Of a stretch of DNA of 51,068 bases, positions 25,452-35,934 are shown piece by piece. Source of the DNA: an uncultured Clostridia bacterium (GTDB lineage: Bacteria; Bacillota; Clostridia; Christensenellales; UBA3700); assembly GCA_947038565.1 (NCBI GenBank), contig CAMQWP010000014.1, positions 1 to 51,068 on the forward strand, in the 5' to 3' direction. The position numbers and the translations under genes were made by a program. Numbering within the stretch: the stretch's first letter is position 1; each line of letters opens with the position of its first letter. A model generated the notes under the pieces. The model was given only the letters and a program-made list of their open reading frames with translations. It was not told the DNA's origin and did no database searches.

Positions 25452-26582
25452 TTATGCCAAATACTTAACATCTACTGGCACGGCTTTTGCATGCACTATT
25501 GATTTAACAACAACCGTCACTGTTGTTGTGACTAACGTCACTGATAACAGCACTAAGCAGTGCAACCACATGAAATGATTAACGACCGTCGCCGAGACGG
25601 GATTGAAAATGTTTATCAATATATCAGCAAGCAATCCTAGCCCCACTCCAACAACTGCAAGTGATATGCTCTCAAATGATATAAGTCCTGATATCATTGG
25701 TCGGGTCATGCCAATTATCTTATAAATTGCGAACCTTCGGCTGCTGTTTTTTTGGATATAATTAACCACCACCAGCACATTGATAACACCTGCAAGCAAC
25801 ATGGTAATCAAAATAACTATCGGCATAATTAAATATCCACCTATATTCTGAAATTCTTGTTCCAGCCCCAAACTTTGCAGCATGTCGTGTTCACTCTTAG
25901 ACAAAAGCCGCTGCATTCCATTGAAATAACACCTGTTACTTGACAAAAATTGCATGCCTTTATACTCATAACCATTGTCTTCATAAACTGGATTAAAGGA
26001 AAATACAAAGTCCGCTAGTTCAGCTGTGAATGGAATATATACGGTTGATGAATTATTAGAATCAGCTGTCGGTGAAACAGTAAATTCACTGCCGCAAAAA
26101 ACTATACTATCACCCGCTTTAATATTATTTTCGTCCATGAACTGATGACTCGCAAGCATAATTTGACTTGCATTATCAATTTCGTCATCATCTAACCCAT
26201 GTCCTTGAATTACAAATTCCACGTTGCAATAATCAATCACTGCGTCAGGCTTTCCGCTGCCAGAAATAGGGACATTCACTGCACTAAGATCAATCGCTAA
26301 ATCGGCGTCTTCACTGAAAACACCATCATCATAAAACTTGTCCAAAACCAAGCAAAATTCAGCATAATTTGTGTAATCATATCTTTTTGAATTGTCGATT
26401 TCCCCCACACTCAAAGAACTGACATAAAGCTGTTCTTCTTTTGCATTTGCAATGATTCTTGAAGGAACTCCTAAGGCAATAGTAACAACCATAACAATAG
26501 CAATAAACATGAGCATAGCAGTCGGTTTTGCACAAACCGACGCCTTAAAACTACTTGCTAATAAAAGTATTTTTTTTCTCAC
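25452..26582 (-). CDS. FtsX/MacB-type ABC permease
   Basis: A 376-residue permease with an N-terminal TM (about 20-42), an extracellular domain to about 230, and three C-terminal TMs (about 235-260, 285-310, 335-360). It starts at GTG after AGAGGTGAAAA. It forms a heterodimer with the next permease by inference from gene order and similar size. It follows the broken secreted-protein gene by 18 bases and shares its promoter. ABC exporters of this layout often pump or sense antimicrobial peptides or small secreted peptides; which applies here is not visible. Confidence 0.88.
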   Translation of the reverse strand: MRKKILLLASSFKASVCAKPTAMLMFIAIVMVVTIALGVPSRIIANAKEEQLYVSSLSVGEIDNSKRYDYTNYAEFCLVLDKFYDDGVFSEDADLAIDLSAVNVPISGSGKPDAVIDYCNVEFVIQGHGLDDDEIDNASQIMLASHQFMDENNIKAGDSIVFCGSEFTVSPTADSNNSSTVYIPFTAELADFVFSFNPVYEDNGYEYKGMQFLSSNRCYFNGMQRLLSKSEHDMLQSLGLEQEFQNIGGYLIMPIVILITMLLAGVINVLVVVNYIQKNSSRRFAIYKIIGMTRPMISGLISFESISLAVVGVGLGLLADILINIFNPVSATVVNHFMWLHCLVLLSVTLVTTTVTVVVKSIVHAKAVPVDVKYLA

Positions 26583-26600
26583 TTTTCACCTCTATCTTTC

Positions 26601-27229
26601 TTAGATAAATTTTGGTGCATTTCCAAATATATAATAAATGCTTTTTGCACCAAACTCCACATCTACAATATCTATTCTAACCCTAACTCCATTAATTTTT
26701 GTTGAACCACTGTTTTTTGCAAAGCCTGCAACAGCATCATCTGTTTTTTCAACATAATCAGAACTGACTAAACAGGCGCCTTCATTGTAATACTGTATGT
26801 AAGCACAAAATCTATCTAGTGGAACATTATCCTAGCCGCTAAGATAATGAGTAGAAAGATAAAATTTATACTCAATAATAATATTATCTACAAATAATGT
26901 ATTTCTAGGATCAACATTTATGTCAATATAATAACCCCAGCCCGGAGCACCAGCTAGAAAATCCGTAGTCTTTATTCTGCCTGTCCAATCTTGTTTAGTG
27001 TATGGATTGATTTTTGAACCACCGCCTGAATCACCATATCCATCTACAATGTATAATGGAGATATTCCATTACCATTAGCTACATTCTGCACTTCAGCGA
27101 TACTCATTAGTACGCTACCTTGTGGCTTATTTGCAATTCCTAAGATCAAGAATCCTAGTGATGAGCCTAACATTATATTTCCGCTAATGCAACGACTACT
27201 TTTGTTTTTACTTTTCTTATATTTAACAT
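26601..27229 (-). pseudogene. Broken small secreted protein gene before the ABC operon
   Basis: Sense can be followed through three pieces. First comes a signal-peptide-like start (MLNIRKVKTKVVVALA), broken by a frameshift near 27175. The 113-residue frame 26832-27173 follows (GSSLGFLILGIANKPQ ... GWGYYIDINVDPRNTL). After an in-frame TAG it continues DNVPLDRFCAYIQYYNEG to GNAPKFI and a TAA at 26601. The intact product would be about 205 residues and secreted. I recognise no family. It sits first in the operon, so it may have been the transporter's cargo or partner. Confidence 0.6.
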
Positions 27230-27326
27230 TCTATTTTACGCCTATCTTAATAAGGTGTTATTTACCCTATGGCTAGCTATCACTGACTATGTAAATAATA
27301 TATTTGCAACAAGCACTATACCTATC

Positions 27327-27355
27327 ATTATACCATTTACTACCGCACCTTGCAA
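27327..27355 (-). promoter_or_regulatory. Promoter of the secreted-protein/ABC operon
   Basis: Minus strand TTGCAA, 17 bases, TATAAT, about 100 bases before the first start codon. The rest of 27230-27539 shows no gene. Confidence 0.75.
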
Positions 27356-27539
27356 ATTTTTGCTATAAACTTTTATTTCATCTTATTGTCATTTATTCTA
27401 ATTGTTATAATTTCTATGCTGAAACAACTTTTTTCTTCTGCAATGATTGTTTGTATGTGTCTGTTGATTATATATTATTTCACCCCTCGTCGCATAATTA
27501 TATATCTTTTCACTAATTTAAGTTAAACTATTTCATAAA

Positions 27540-29951
27540 TTATGATTGAGAATGCAACTGATTAGGTGACTTTCGGCTTTTAATAAGAATAGGAATAACA
27601 CTTGATATTATTGCAGAAGAAATTGCTAATACTATCGGTATTACAAATGTCAAAGCACTTATCAATATTGGGCTTATTACTTTTGCATACATGCCTTCCC
27701 TCCCCCTAAGGAAAATTAAACTTACTGGGTATATTAGTGCCAACGCAGAAACCAGTGCCACAACCATACATATTAAAGACTGAACTAAGTACATTAATCC
27801 GATTTGAGCGGTGCTAACTCCTAATGCTCTCATCATGCTAATTTGATATTTATCTGATACTATCACACCACCAATATAATTTATCATAACAAGTAACGAT
27901 GCTAAAGCCGTACCAATGCACACATAAATAGCTATTTCACTATACAACTCAATCCGTTCATTTGCTGAAAAAATATCTTGTGACAACTGCGACATAACCA
28001 TGTATTTATTTTCATTAGCAAGCATTAATACTTTTGAAACGTCTGTATCGTTGTCATACAGCTTCAATGCAACACTTAATATTGCACTTAATTTATTAAT
28101 ATCTTGATTCACAATGCTATCATTGAAAACTATACCCATTCCTTTTTGAATATGGTCATAATAACCATAGATATCGCCCGAATAGAAACCTTTAATTTTA
28201 TAATATTTAACACCAATTATAATATTACCAAACAATGAAAGACTTTTCATTATCTCATCATCAGTGCTCTCAATAGTAATATCATATTGAGATAAAAAAT
28301 CAACCGCTAGTTTTCTACTAAGCAACACTTCATCATCACGCAATGTCATATCATCGCCCACCCATGCCAACTTAGAAGTTCTACTTACAAGCGAAAGTGA
28401 TTGAGGTATTGCAGAATAATTCTTTGTTTCAATTAAACCATTTTCAGATTTAACACCATAATAACAGTTAACCATATTTGTTGCTTTTTGATATGGATAA
28501 TAATCAATAAAAAAACCATCAGTTACATAAACGCAATTATAAATAGAATAATATGCATTTTGCACAAATTGATTTTCAAACTCGCTCTGCTCAAACTCAT
28601 CGCCCAAACACTGCTTAGCACCGTTTGCCAACTCAGTCTTTAGTTGATGAATACCCGTGTTTATTATTCCTGTCAAAACAAAGTTTCCATACAACTCAGG
28701 AAAAGTCATTAATCTTTTATTTATTAATTCTTGATAATTATCCAAATTGTATTTTAACAAATATTCATCAGCTAAAAAATCCGGAATAGCAATCTCGTTA
28801 CTCTTACTTGGTAGCTCACCTATTTCAACCTCAAAATTAAAGTTATTTAGTCGATTGCCATCCATCACGGTATAATTGTTTTTTTCACCCTGATATATTC
28901 TTGACACATCACTAGCATATACTGATTCAATCTGTTGTATTTCATCCGTACCAAATTGATTATTCTCACCCGAACTGCTCGGCATGAATGAAACAATTTC
29001 GTTATGCTTTGAATATTCAGTAGTTTGCAAATTATTAATATCATTAGTTAAAATGGACAGCGACAATCCAAATGTGACGAGTGTAACAATAAGCAAAAGC
29101 ACAGTAGCAACAAACCTGATCGGTCGTCTTACCATATTACGCACGGAGAAAATCATTACCGAGCTTGGACTTAACGCATGCATCGATGACTTAAGTTTAT
29201 TATCATGATAATCATTAGAATTTATTGTAGACACTTCTTTTTCAAAAACGCTATCACTATCACCTGTGATATCATTTTGCAACATTTTATCATCAATTAT
29301 TTTGCCATCACTAAACTCAATTATCCTATCACCGTATTTATTTGCCATGTCAAAATCATGAGTCACCACAACGACTAATTTCTCTTTAGACAAACTCTTT
29401 AACAACTTAACTATAGCCTCTCCGTTTTCACTATCAAGGTTACCAGTCGGCTCATCAGCAAGTATAAATTCACAGTCTTTAGCAAAAGCCCTTGCTATCG
29501 CAACTCTTTGCTTTTGACCTCCAGATAAACTACTTATTGATCTTTTTTCATAACCTTCCATATCTACTTTTTTCAAAGCGCTAGTTGTTATATTAACTTT
29601 ATTTTTTGCCCCTTGCAATTCTAATGGCATATGAATATTTTGAGCGACACTAAGGCTTGTAATCAAATGATAATCTTGAAAAACAAACCCAACTTTACTA
29701 TTGCGATATACATCCAACTCTTTGATAGATAATTCCGTGATATTTTCATCATCAACTATTATACTTCCACTAGTCGGACTGTCAAGACCGCCAATCAAAT
29801 TTAGAAATGTGGATTTGCCCGAGCCAGATTTTCCCAATACAAAAACTAATCCTGTTTCAGCTAGTTGCATACTCAAATCATCTACAGCCACCACAGTATT
29901 ATTCTTCATATTGAATTTTTTACTCACATTCGTAACAATAATTTTACTCAC
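27540..29951 (-). CDS. Fused ATPase-permease ABC transporter (MacB-like)
   Basis: An 803-residue protein with an N-terminal ATPase (Walker A GKSGSGKST, signature LSGGQKQR, Walker B ILADEPTGN, HD switch; residues 1-225) fused to an FtsX-type permease. The permease has one TM near 282-302, an extracellular domain to about 655, and three C-terminal TMs ending in SRKSPNQLH. It starts at GTG, and its frame continues that of the upstream transporter: only TAG-GAT-ATT separates them. Both genes follow the large surface protein in one direction, suggesting that the pair exports or releases something in the same programme. Function is by family only. Confidence 0.9.
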   Translation of the reverse strand: MSKIIVTNVSKKFNMKNNTVVAVDDLSMQLAETGLVFVLGKSGSGKSTFLNLIGGLDSPTSGSIIVDDENITELSIKELDVYRNSKVGFVFQDYHLITSLSVAQNIHMPLELQGAKNKVNITTSALKKVDMEGYEKRSISSLSGGQKQRVAIARAFAKDCEFILADEPTGNLDSENGEAIVKLLKSLSKEKLVVVVTHDFDMANKYGDRIIEFSDGKIIDDKMLQNDITGDSDSVFEKEVSTINSNDYHDNKLKSSMHALSPSSVMIFSVRNMVRRPIRFVATVLLLIVTLVTFGLSLSILTNDINNLQTTEYSKHNEIVSFMPSSSGENNQFGTDEIQQIESVYASDVSRIYQGEKNNYTVMDGNRLNNFNFEVEIGELPSKSNEIAIPDFLADEYLLKYNLDNYQELINKRLMTFPELYGNFVLTGIINTGIHQLKTELANGAKQCLGDEFEQSEFENQFVQNAYYSIYNCVYVTDGFFIDYYPYQKATNMVNCYYGVKSENGLIETKNYSAIPQSLSLVSRTSKLAWVGDDMTLRDDEVLLSRKLAVDFLSQYDITIESTDDEIMKSLSLFGNIIIGVKYYKIKGFYSGDIYGYYDHIQKGMGIVFNDSIVNQDINKLSAILSVALKLYDNDTDVSKVLMLANENKYMVMSQLSQDIFSANERIELYSEIAIYVCIGTALASLLVMINYIGGVIVSDKYQISMMRALGVSTAQIGLMYLVQSLICMVVALVSALALIYPVSLIFLRGREGMYAKVISPILISALTFVIPIVLAISSAIISSVIPILIKSRKSPNQLHSQS

Positions 29952-29957
29952 AATATC

Positions 29958-32399
29958 CTACTTTTCCCGCAGTAGCTGTGCAGGCGTCTTTCTTAAATTC
30001 AACACTAAAGGTATTATTATACCAATCAAAGCAATAGCAAATCCTATACCTATAAGAATTAGCGACTCTACGAAACCAAAACTCAATACCTGTATGAACA
30101 TGGTATACCCATTGCCCGTGTTAAAAGTTGGCATTTTAATCAAAAATATACTTACAATGATGCTAGAAACAATAGCTATCAGACTAGTAAATATCGCCTC
30201 TACAGCATAAATTGAACTAACCCCGACTGTGCCCATGCCCATCGCTCTCATTGCCCCAATTTTATACCGACTGTCATAAATTACTCCGCCAATATATATC
30301 CCCATAACAATAAGCGCTACGGCTCCTATACCCGCTGCAAGATAATACCACTCTACTGTCGTTGTGCTACTTCTTATATTCTCAACCTCACCTGTATACA
30401 ATGATTCCTCTAAAAAACTCATATCTTCAATTGTGTTAAATAATGATTTTCTCTCACTAGAATCACTGGATAACTTTATCAATGCTGAAGCAACCTCACC
30501 ATAATTAGGAATAATCCAAGAATAATCATATGCAAATTCTTCGTTCACTGTCATTCTTGGAATATGAACATTTTCATGGCTAGAATCATAATAACCTACT
30601 ACTTTTAATCTTTGATTAGATTCACAAACTTCACTCAATAAACACAGATCTACACCGTTAATATACAGCCCCTGTTCAATTTTTTCACACATCTCATTCA
30701 AAGGCATTTTACTATTGCCATATTCATGTAGTATAATATTTTCTAACATATCAATATCAACTAATACCTCGTATCTTGATAGTTTTTTTTCCCCATTAGG
30801 AAACTTAGGCTTAGCAATTTTATTCAATTGTTTTTCCGTAAACAAACTTTCTTCAGTAGTAACCTTCTGAATTGTCTCTCCAACAAAAGGCATATTAAAT
30901 GAAATTGTCGTATCAAATCTCAACGTATTAGTCGCAGTGTAATAATAAAGAACATTATCAATATATAAATCAGATGCAATATAAGCAAAATGATTATCTA
31001 ATGTGCTTAAAATATTTTCATCTGTATAATCCGAATTTTTTTCAGCATTTACAGTCTTTAAATAATCATATTCATCTTCATAATGTGTATCTACTATAGC
31101 GACAATTTTTATATTCTTTATTAATATTGAATCATATAAGTATAAACCTATGAATTGACTATACTGATGCGGTATAATAGTAGAAACCCAGTCTACACTA
31201 GAGGTAGATAACTCTTCACTGTTTTCAATATATTGATCTGCAAGCTTCTTAGTAATAGCAATTTCATCAATTTTTTCTGGCAATGAATCACCAAAAATAA
31301 TTTCAAACCCCATTTTATCTAGATGTTCTTTGTTATCAATAACCATAAATGGTCGGTTCCCTGGTCCATTATAAAGTGGAGCAACCAACCCCGCATCATA
31401 ATTCTCCTCAATCGTATTGAAGCTTTCATTTCCTAGCAAATATTTTCCATCGACATTCCTAGATACAACGTTTATGCTACTTTCATAATCACTATACAAT
31501 TCTTCCATAAACTCAATTTGATTAAAATTAAGATTAGAAATAGCTATACCAAACACCGATAGACACATTATCATAAGCAATACTGTTGATATAAGTCTTA
31601 TCTTCCTACTCCACATGTTTTTCACGGCGTATTTAATGCAGTTACCCGAGTTATTAAGTGCTAAACTTCCTTTTCTCACTCTCTTTTTTTCAAATGCAAT
31701 CGCTGAATTTTCTGTGTAGTCTTTAATCTCTAATATATTTTCTATTTCTTCAATCTTACCATCTTTCAACTTGATAATCATATCTGAATACATTTCGGCA
31801 CTTTTCATATCATGAGTAGTTATTATCACTAGTTTATCCTTAGATAAGTCTTTTAACAACTCAAATATCTTTTCCGAGCTAACACTATCTAAATTACCAG
31901 TAGGCTCATCAGCAAGAACAAGTTTACACTCCTTAGCAATCGCTCTAGCTATTGCTACACGTTGTCTCTCACCGCCAGATAACTCCCTAACTTTCCGTCC
32001 ATAATATCCTTCCAAGTCCACATCATTCAAGGATTTTTCTATAATATCTTTATTTAAATTTTTTCCCTGCAAATTCAAACTAACTGCAATATTCTCACCA
32101 ACATTATACTCATCAATCAAATTATAGTCTTGAAATATAAATGCAATATACTCTTTTCTAAAATTACTAATCTCGCTACTAGTCAAACTAAACATATCCT
32201 TACCATCGTAATAATATTTTCCGCTTGTGAAATTATCAATACCACCTAATATATTTAACAATGTTGACTTACCACAACCTGACTTACCTACAAGCATTAC
32301 TAACCCTTTTTCAGGAATATCTATGCTCAAGTTATCTATAGCAACAACATTTTCATTTTTTAGTTCATATATTTTTGAAAGATTCTCCAACTTTATCAT
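29958..32399 (-). CDS. Fused ATPase-permease ABC transporter (MacB-like)
   Basis: An 813-residue protein of the same layout: ATPase domain 1-230 (Walker A GKSGCGKST, signature LSGGERQR, Walker B VLADEPTGN), TM near 268-290, a long extracellular domain, and three C-terminal TMs (about 690-710, 735-760, 780-803) ending RKTPAQLLREK. It ends in TAG. The ATG follows AAGGATGG. It lies 55 bases after the glycine-rich surface protein. Together with the next gene it probably forms a heterodimer, as two similar but not identical fused subunits are encoded side by side. Confidence 0.9.
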   Translation of the reverse strand: MIKLENLSKIYELKNENVVAIDNLSIDIPEKGLVMLVGKSGCGKSTLLNILGGIDNFTSGKYYYDGKDMFSLTSSEISNFRKEYIAFIFQDYNLIDEYNVGENIAVSLNLQGKNLNKDIIEKSLNDVDLEGYYGRKVRELSGGERQRVAIARAIAKECKLVLADEPTGNLDSVSSEKIFELLKDLSKDKLVIITTHDMKSAEMYSDMIIKLKDGKIEEIENILEIKDYTENSAIAFEKKRVRKGSLALNNSGNCIKYAVKNMWSRKIRLISTVLLMIMCLSVFGIAISNLNFNQIEFMEELYSDYESSINVVSRNVDGKYLLGNESFNTIEENYDAGLVAPLYNGPGNRPFMVIDNKEHLDKMGFEIIFGDSLPEKIDEIAITKKLADQYIENSEELSTSSVDWVSTIIPHQYSQFIGLYLYDSILIKNIKIVAIVDTHYEDEYDYLKTVNAEKNSDYTDENILSTLDNHFAYIASDLYIDNVLYYYTATNTLRFDTTISFNMPFVGETIQKVTTEESLFTEKQLNKIAKPKFPNGEKKLSRYEVLVDIDMLENIILHEYGNSKMPLNEMCEKIEQGLYINGVDLCLLSEVCESNQRLKVVGYYDSSHENVHIPRMTVNEEFAYDYSWIIPNYGEVASALIKLSSDSSERKSLFNTIEDMSFLEESLYTGEVENIRSSTTTVEWYYLAAGIGAVALIVMGIYIGGVIYDSRYKIGAMRAMGMGTVGVSSIYAVEAIFTSLIAIVSSIIVSIFLIKMPTFNTGNGYTMFIQVLSFGFVESLILIGIGFAIALIGIIIPLVLNLRKTPAQLLREK

Positions 32400-32454
32400 A
32401 TCAATTCCATCCTTATTATACTATATCACATTATACACCCCTTACAACACATTG

Positions 32455-34434
32455 TCAAGGCACAATATACTGCGGAGAATTACCAGAAGGGCTATTATAA
32501 CCATCTGCGCCAGAACTATAATTTGCGCCACTGAGTGGTGCACCTCCAGCGCCACCTTTTCCTCCCAGTCCTCCAGCTCCACCTTTTCCAGGCTTACCAC
32601 CTTGCATTGAACTCCATGTAATTGTTTTTACTAAATTCCCAACATAGCTACCTGAAAATTGATCTGTTGGCATATATACATCGCCACCATCGCCACCATA
32701 GCCACCATGACCACCGCTAGCCCCAGCCGTGCCAGATGGTCCCCACCATTCCGCATCTCGTCCATTTCCACCAGCACCGCCACTGCCTCCATAGCCGCCA
32801 TTTCCACCGTTGCCAGGTTTCCCTCTATACAAAGTCAACTTGCTTCCATTTTTAACTTCCACGCTAACATTCCCCAAAATCGCAGCTCCACCCATACCTC
32901 CATGTCCACCTTTCATACCATTTGTACCTGGTCTACCATTAGTAGGAGCACTACCTCCTTTCTTGCCATGTGATCCATCTGCACCATTTTCACCATTAAT
33001 TCCATTTAAACCATCAGCACCATGACCAGCATTAATAATTACATTAGCATCAATGACTAATACAGTATGTGATCCAGCTAATGACATTATTAAGCCCGAA
33101 CCTCCTTGTGATCCTTCATTATAAAAAGTATTGCTATGATCCCTAGATAATACACCTATGCCATTACCAGCATTAATAGTTAATTTACCATCTGATCGGC
33201 TTTTATTTATAGTTAAATTTCCTGACATCCTCACTGGTGCAGTAAAAGCTGATAATGCTTGATCAACTAAATCTTTACCTGATAGAATATTTTCTCCAAC
33301 AAGCCCAATTGTTAAATTTGACACATAGCTATATAAAACATTATATTTATCACTATCATTAATTGCACTATATCCCGTAAAATTGCACTTTTCCATAACA
33401 ACTTTAATACTATTTGTTGAATAAGGAATAGTAATATTAATTCTATCAATATGATCCCCGTCGTTCAACAAGTATATTTCATCAATACCTGAACCAATAT
33501 TAATCGTAATATTATCGGTTGCACTATTTAAATCTAGTGTTACTTTGATGTAATTTTCTGATTCAGGGCGTGAAACTGTGTCATTATAACCGTTTTCAAT
33601 ATCAACCACATCCTCCGTCCAGTTTGCAGTCAAATATTTGTCTCCTGCACTACCTTTGGAAATCTCACTGATAATACTTCCATTACAAGTCCAATTATTG
33701 AAAATATATCCAATTTTTATTGGCTTTTCTAACCCAATAGTATATGATTTTATCAAACTACTAGTTACGGTACCACCATTTAAGTTATATGAAATGTCAT
33801 AAGTCGCCAACTGCCATTCTGCAGAGACACCAATAGCATGCGGATAAGCATATGTTTGTCCATTAGCAATAGTTATATTATTATATTTCCACCCTTTAAA
33901 GGTATACCCTATGCGGGATGGAAATGGAAGATTAACTATTTGGTCATGATAAATCACCTTAATATTTTTGCTATTAGTACCACCATCTATGTATCCACCA
34001 TTAGGATCGCAATTTATCTGATATTCATTACCTTTCCACTTTGCATACAAATTTTTAACTCCTGATGTTGCAAGATTTTCAACTTCTTCATTATTATTGT
34101 ATTTTACTAGGCCATTAGCAGATTCAGCCCAACCAATAAATGTATATCCATCATTAGCAAACATGTTGGATTCCAAGGGTTTTTTCATATCATACGTATG
34201 CGTTTTGTCGATTGCACTAGCGGATGCGTTACCTTTTGCGTTAATATTATACCTAACAGTATACTCGTTAGGAACATAATATGAATATATAGTAACATCC
34301 GAGTTATTTTGCTCATTACCATTAACATCCGGCATATTTATATATGTAATCTTATCCCCTTGTCCCTTATCTAATTCATACCAACCATGAAAAGTGTATC
34401 CTTCACGATCAATTTCCGGTAATGTCTGTTCCAT
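32455..34434 (-). CDS. InlB-repeat, beta-helix and glycine-rich surface protein, C-terminal part
   Basis: A 659-codon frame. Residues 1-270 hold InlB-type B repeats (GYTFHGWYE, GYTFIGWAES, GYTFKGWKYN). Residues 285-450 are beta-rich with short polar repeats, like a beta-helix. From about 440 onward the chain is extremely glycine-rich (GENGADGSHGKKGGS, GGNGGYGGSGGAGG, GKGGAGGLGGKGG). There is no LPXTG or other wall anchor. The frame begins inside a B repeat: deleting one G near 34420 would join it in frame to the upstream frame 34409-35932. I therefore read it as the C-terminus of one larger protein. It could be displayed or released with the help of the ABC pair downstream. Confidence 0.8.
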   Translation of the reverse strand: MEQTLPEIDREGYTFHGWYELDKGQGDKITYINMPDVNGNEQNNSDVTIYSYYVPNEYTVRYNINAKGNASASAIDKTHTYDMKKPLESNMFANDGYTFIGWAESANGLVKYNNNEEVENLATSGVKNLYAKWKGNEYQINCDPNGGYIDGGTNSKNIKVIYHDQIVNLPFPSRIGYTFKGWKYNNITIANGQTYAYPHAIGVSAEWQLATYDISYNLNGGTVTSSLIKSYTIGLEKPIKIGYIFNNWTCNGSIISEISKGSAGDKYLTANWTEDVVDIENGYNDTVSRPESENYIKVTLDLNSATDNITINIGSGIDEIYLLNDGDHIDRINITIPYSTNSIKVVMEKCNFTGYSAINDSDKYNVLYSYVSNLTIGLVGENILSGKDLVDQALSAFTAPVRMSGNLTINKSRSDGKLTINAGNGIGVLSRDHSNTFYNEGSQGGSGLIMSLAGSHTVLVIDANVIINAGHGADGLNGINGENGADGSHGKKGGSAPTNGRPGTNGMKGGHGGMGGAAILGNVSVEVKNGSKLTLYRGKPGNGGNGGYGGSGGAGGNGRDAEWWGPSGTAGASGGHGGYGGDGGDVYMPTDQFSGSYVGNLVKTITWSSMQGGKPGKGGAGGLGGKGGAGGAPLSGANYSSGADGYNSPSGNSPQYIVP

Positions 34435-35932
34435 AATCTTCGTTTATTCTTATACTATGCATAAAATCAAAAGAACAATTTATTGTATGTCTTTCCTTCA
34501 CCCATTTTGGGGTTATTTTTATGACAGTACCATCTGGACCTAAATCAGGAATACTACTCCACTCAATTTTCTTATCTTCAAGTTCAAAATGGTCAAAAAT
34601 CATACCTGACATAAATCCTTGTGCTGTCGCTTTAAATAATGGCACAAGATTAATCATGTTAATTACTGTTCCAAATTCTATGCTAACGGCATCATTAGAC
34701 AGCCCTGCTGCGCATAGCCAAGAATCACCATTGCCGCTGATTAATATTTCATAACTACAAATAGACCATTGCGCATACAAAGTCGTATCCTCAGCTTTAT
34801 TCCAACCTAGATTACTAGTACCATCTATTGCAATATATTCTACTCCACCTTCCAAGCTATCAAACCATCCATTAAAAGTATATCCTACTCTAGTTGGAGG
34901 TTGGTAATTATTAGGCACATTAAATACACTACCATATGTTGCTAAATACGTAAGTTCTCCATTATAAAGTCCTTCATTTGCATCTAAACTAATTTGATAC
35001 TCACATGCGGTCCATGTGGCACTTAATATCTTGTCACCGACACTACCTTTTGGTATGCTTTCAATATTTTGTCCATCACTAATCCATCCTCTAAAAGTAT
35101 GACCTACTTTATTAGGCGTGTACAAATCAATCGTTTCTGATTCAATTGTAAATATTTTTGGTGCATTAGAATTACCACTTCCACCATTTAACACGTATGT
35201 TATTTCATAATCTATCTTATGCCATTTTGCATAGTATGTCTTATGCCCAACACTACCTACTTGAATATTCTCTACTTTTTGTGCTGTTTCAGTATTGTTT
35301 TCATACCATCCTAAAAAGTCATATCCCGCTCTACTACTCGGACTCAATTCAACAGCCTGTTCAATGTTATATATTGAATCACTAACTACGCTTCCACCAT
35401 TTTCCTCATAAATTATATCATAATTAATATGAGTCCATCTTGCACTCAATGTTATTTCAAGATTTATCATCATCTCTTTAATATTATTGTTATCTACTTT
35501 AATATCACCATCACCTAAACTTGTCCACCACCCCTCAAAGGTATAACCTGTTTTCTCTGGCGTTGGCAAATTCACATCATTTAAACTACTAACCGTCATA
35601 TTTGGATTTATATTATTAGAAATACCTTCTATGTTTTGAAAATTAACATATAGTTCATCTCTAATATTAGCATTAATGCTTTTAATAGAATTGTTATTCT
35701 TATTTATCAACATATAAAAAACTTTGCTTGCTTCTAACTCATAAACATCTCCACCAAATAATTTTGGTTGAACTTGATTAAAATTCTCATCAAACAAATC
35801 ATATGTGCACGGACTAGCAACAGTAAATCTATAATTTAAATGCGATCCACTAGTGAATTTCACATAAGTTTGTTCAATCGAAAGATTAATATCATTGTCC
35901 CCTAAATCAATTTCTTGAGGTGTGAATTCCAT
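34409..35932 (-). CDS. InlB B-repeat surface protein, middle part
   Basis: A 507-codon frame. The first 110 residues are a beta-sandwich-like domain; then come tandem InlB B repeats (GYTFEGWWTS, GYDFLGWYEN, GHTFRGWISD, GYTFNGWFDS), each about 70 residues. These repeats are typical of adhesins of Bacillota. It starts without a ribosome binding site, two bases after the previous frame's stop. Removing one copy of a tandem ATATA (about 35938-35947) fuses both frames (DYVNIIMEFTPQE). It ends in a premature TGA (DYGTDITGN) within a repeat. I read it as part of one gene spanning 32455-37.6 kb. Confidence 0.8.
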   Translation of the reverse strand: MEFTPQEIDLGDNDINLSIEQTYVKFTSGSHLNYRFTVASPCTYDLFDENFNQVQPKLFGGDVYELEASKVFYMLINKNNNSIKSINANIRDELYVNFQNIEGISNNINPNMTVSSLNDVNLPTPEKTGYTFEGWWTSLGDGDIKVDNNNIKEMMINLEITLSARWTHINYDIIYEENGGSVVSDSIYNIEQAVELSPSSRAGYDFLGWYENNTETAQKVENIQVGSVGHKTYYAKWHKIDYEITYVLNGGSGNSNAPKIFTIESETIDLYTPNKVGHTFRGWISDGQNIESIPKGSVGDKILSATWTACEYQISLDANEGLYNGELTYLATYGSVFNVPNNYQPPTRVGYTFNGWFDSLEGGVEYIAIDGTSNLGWNKAEDTTLYAQWSICSYEILISGNGDSWLCAAGLSNDAVSIEFGTVINMINLVPLFKATAQGFMSGMIFDHFELEDKKIEWSSIPDLGPDGTVIKITPKWVKERHTINCSFDFMHSIRINEDYGTDITGN

Positions 35933-35934
35933 AA

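Noticed and set aside
32659..33025. Plus-strand frames rich in Pro, Ser and Thr opposite the glycine-rich tail
   Set aside because: They are the complement of glycine-codon repeats and have no ribosome binding site.
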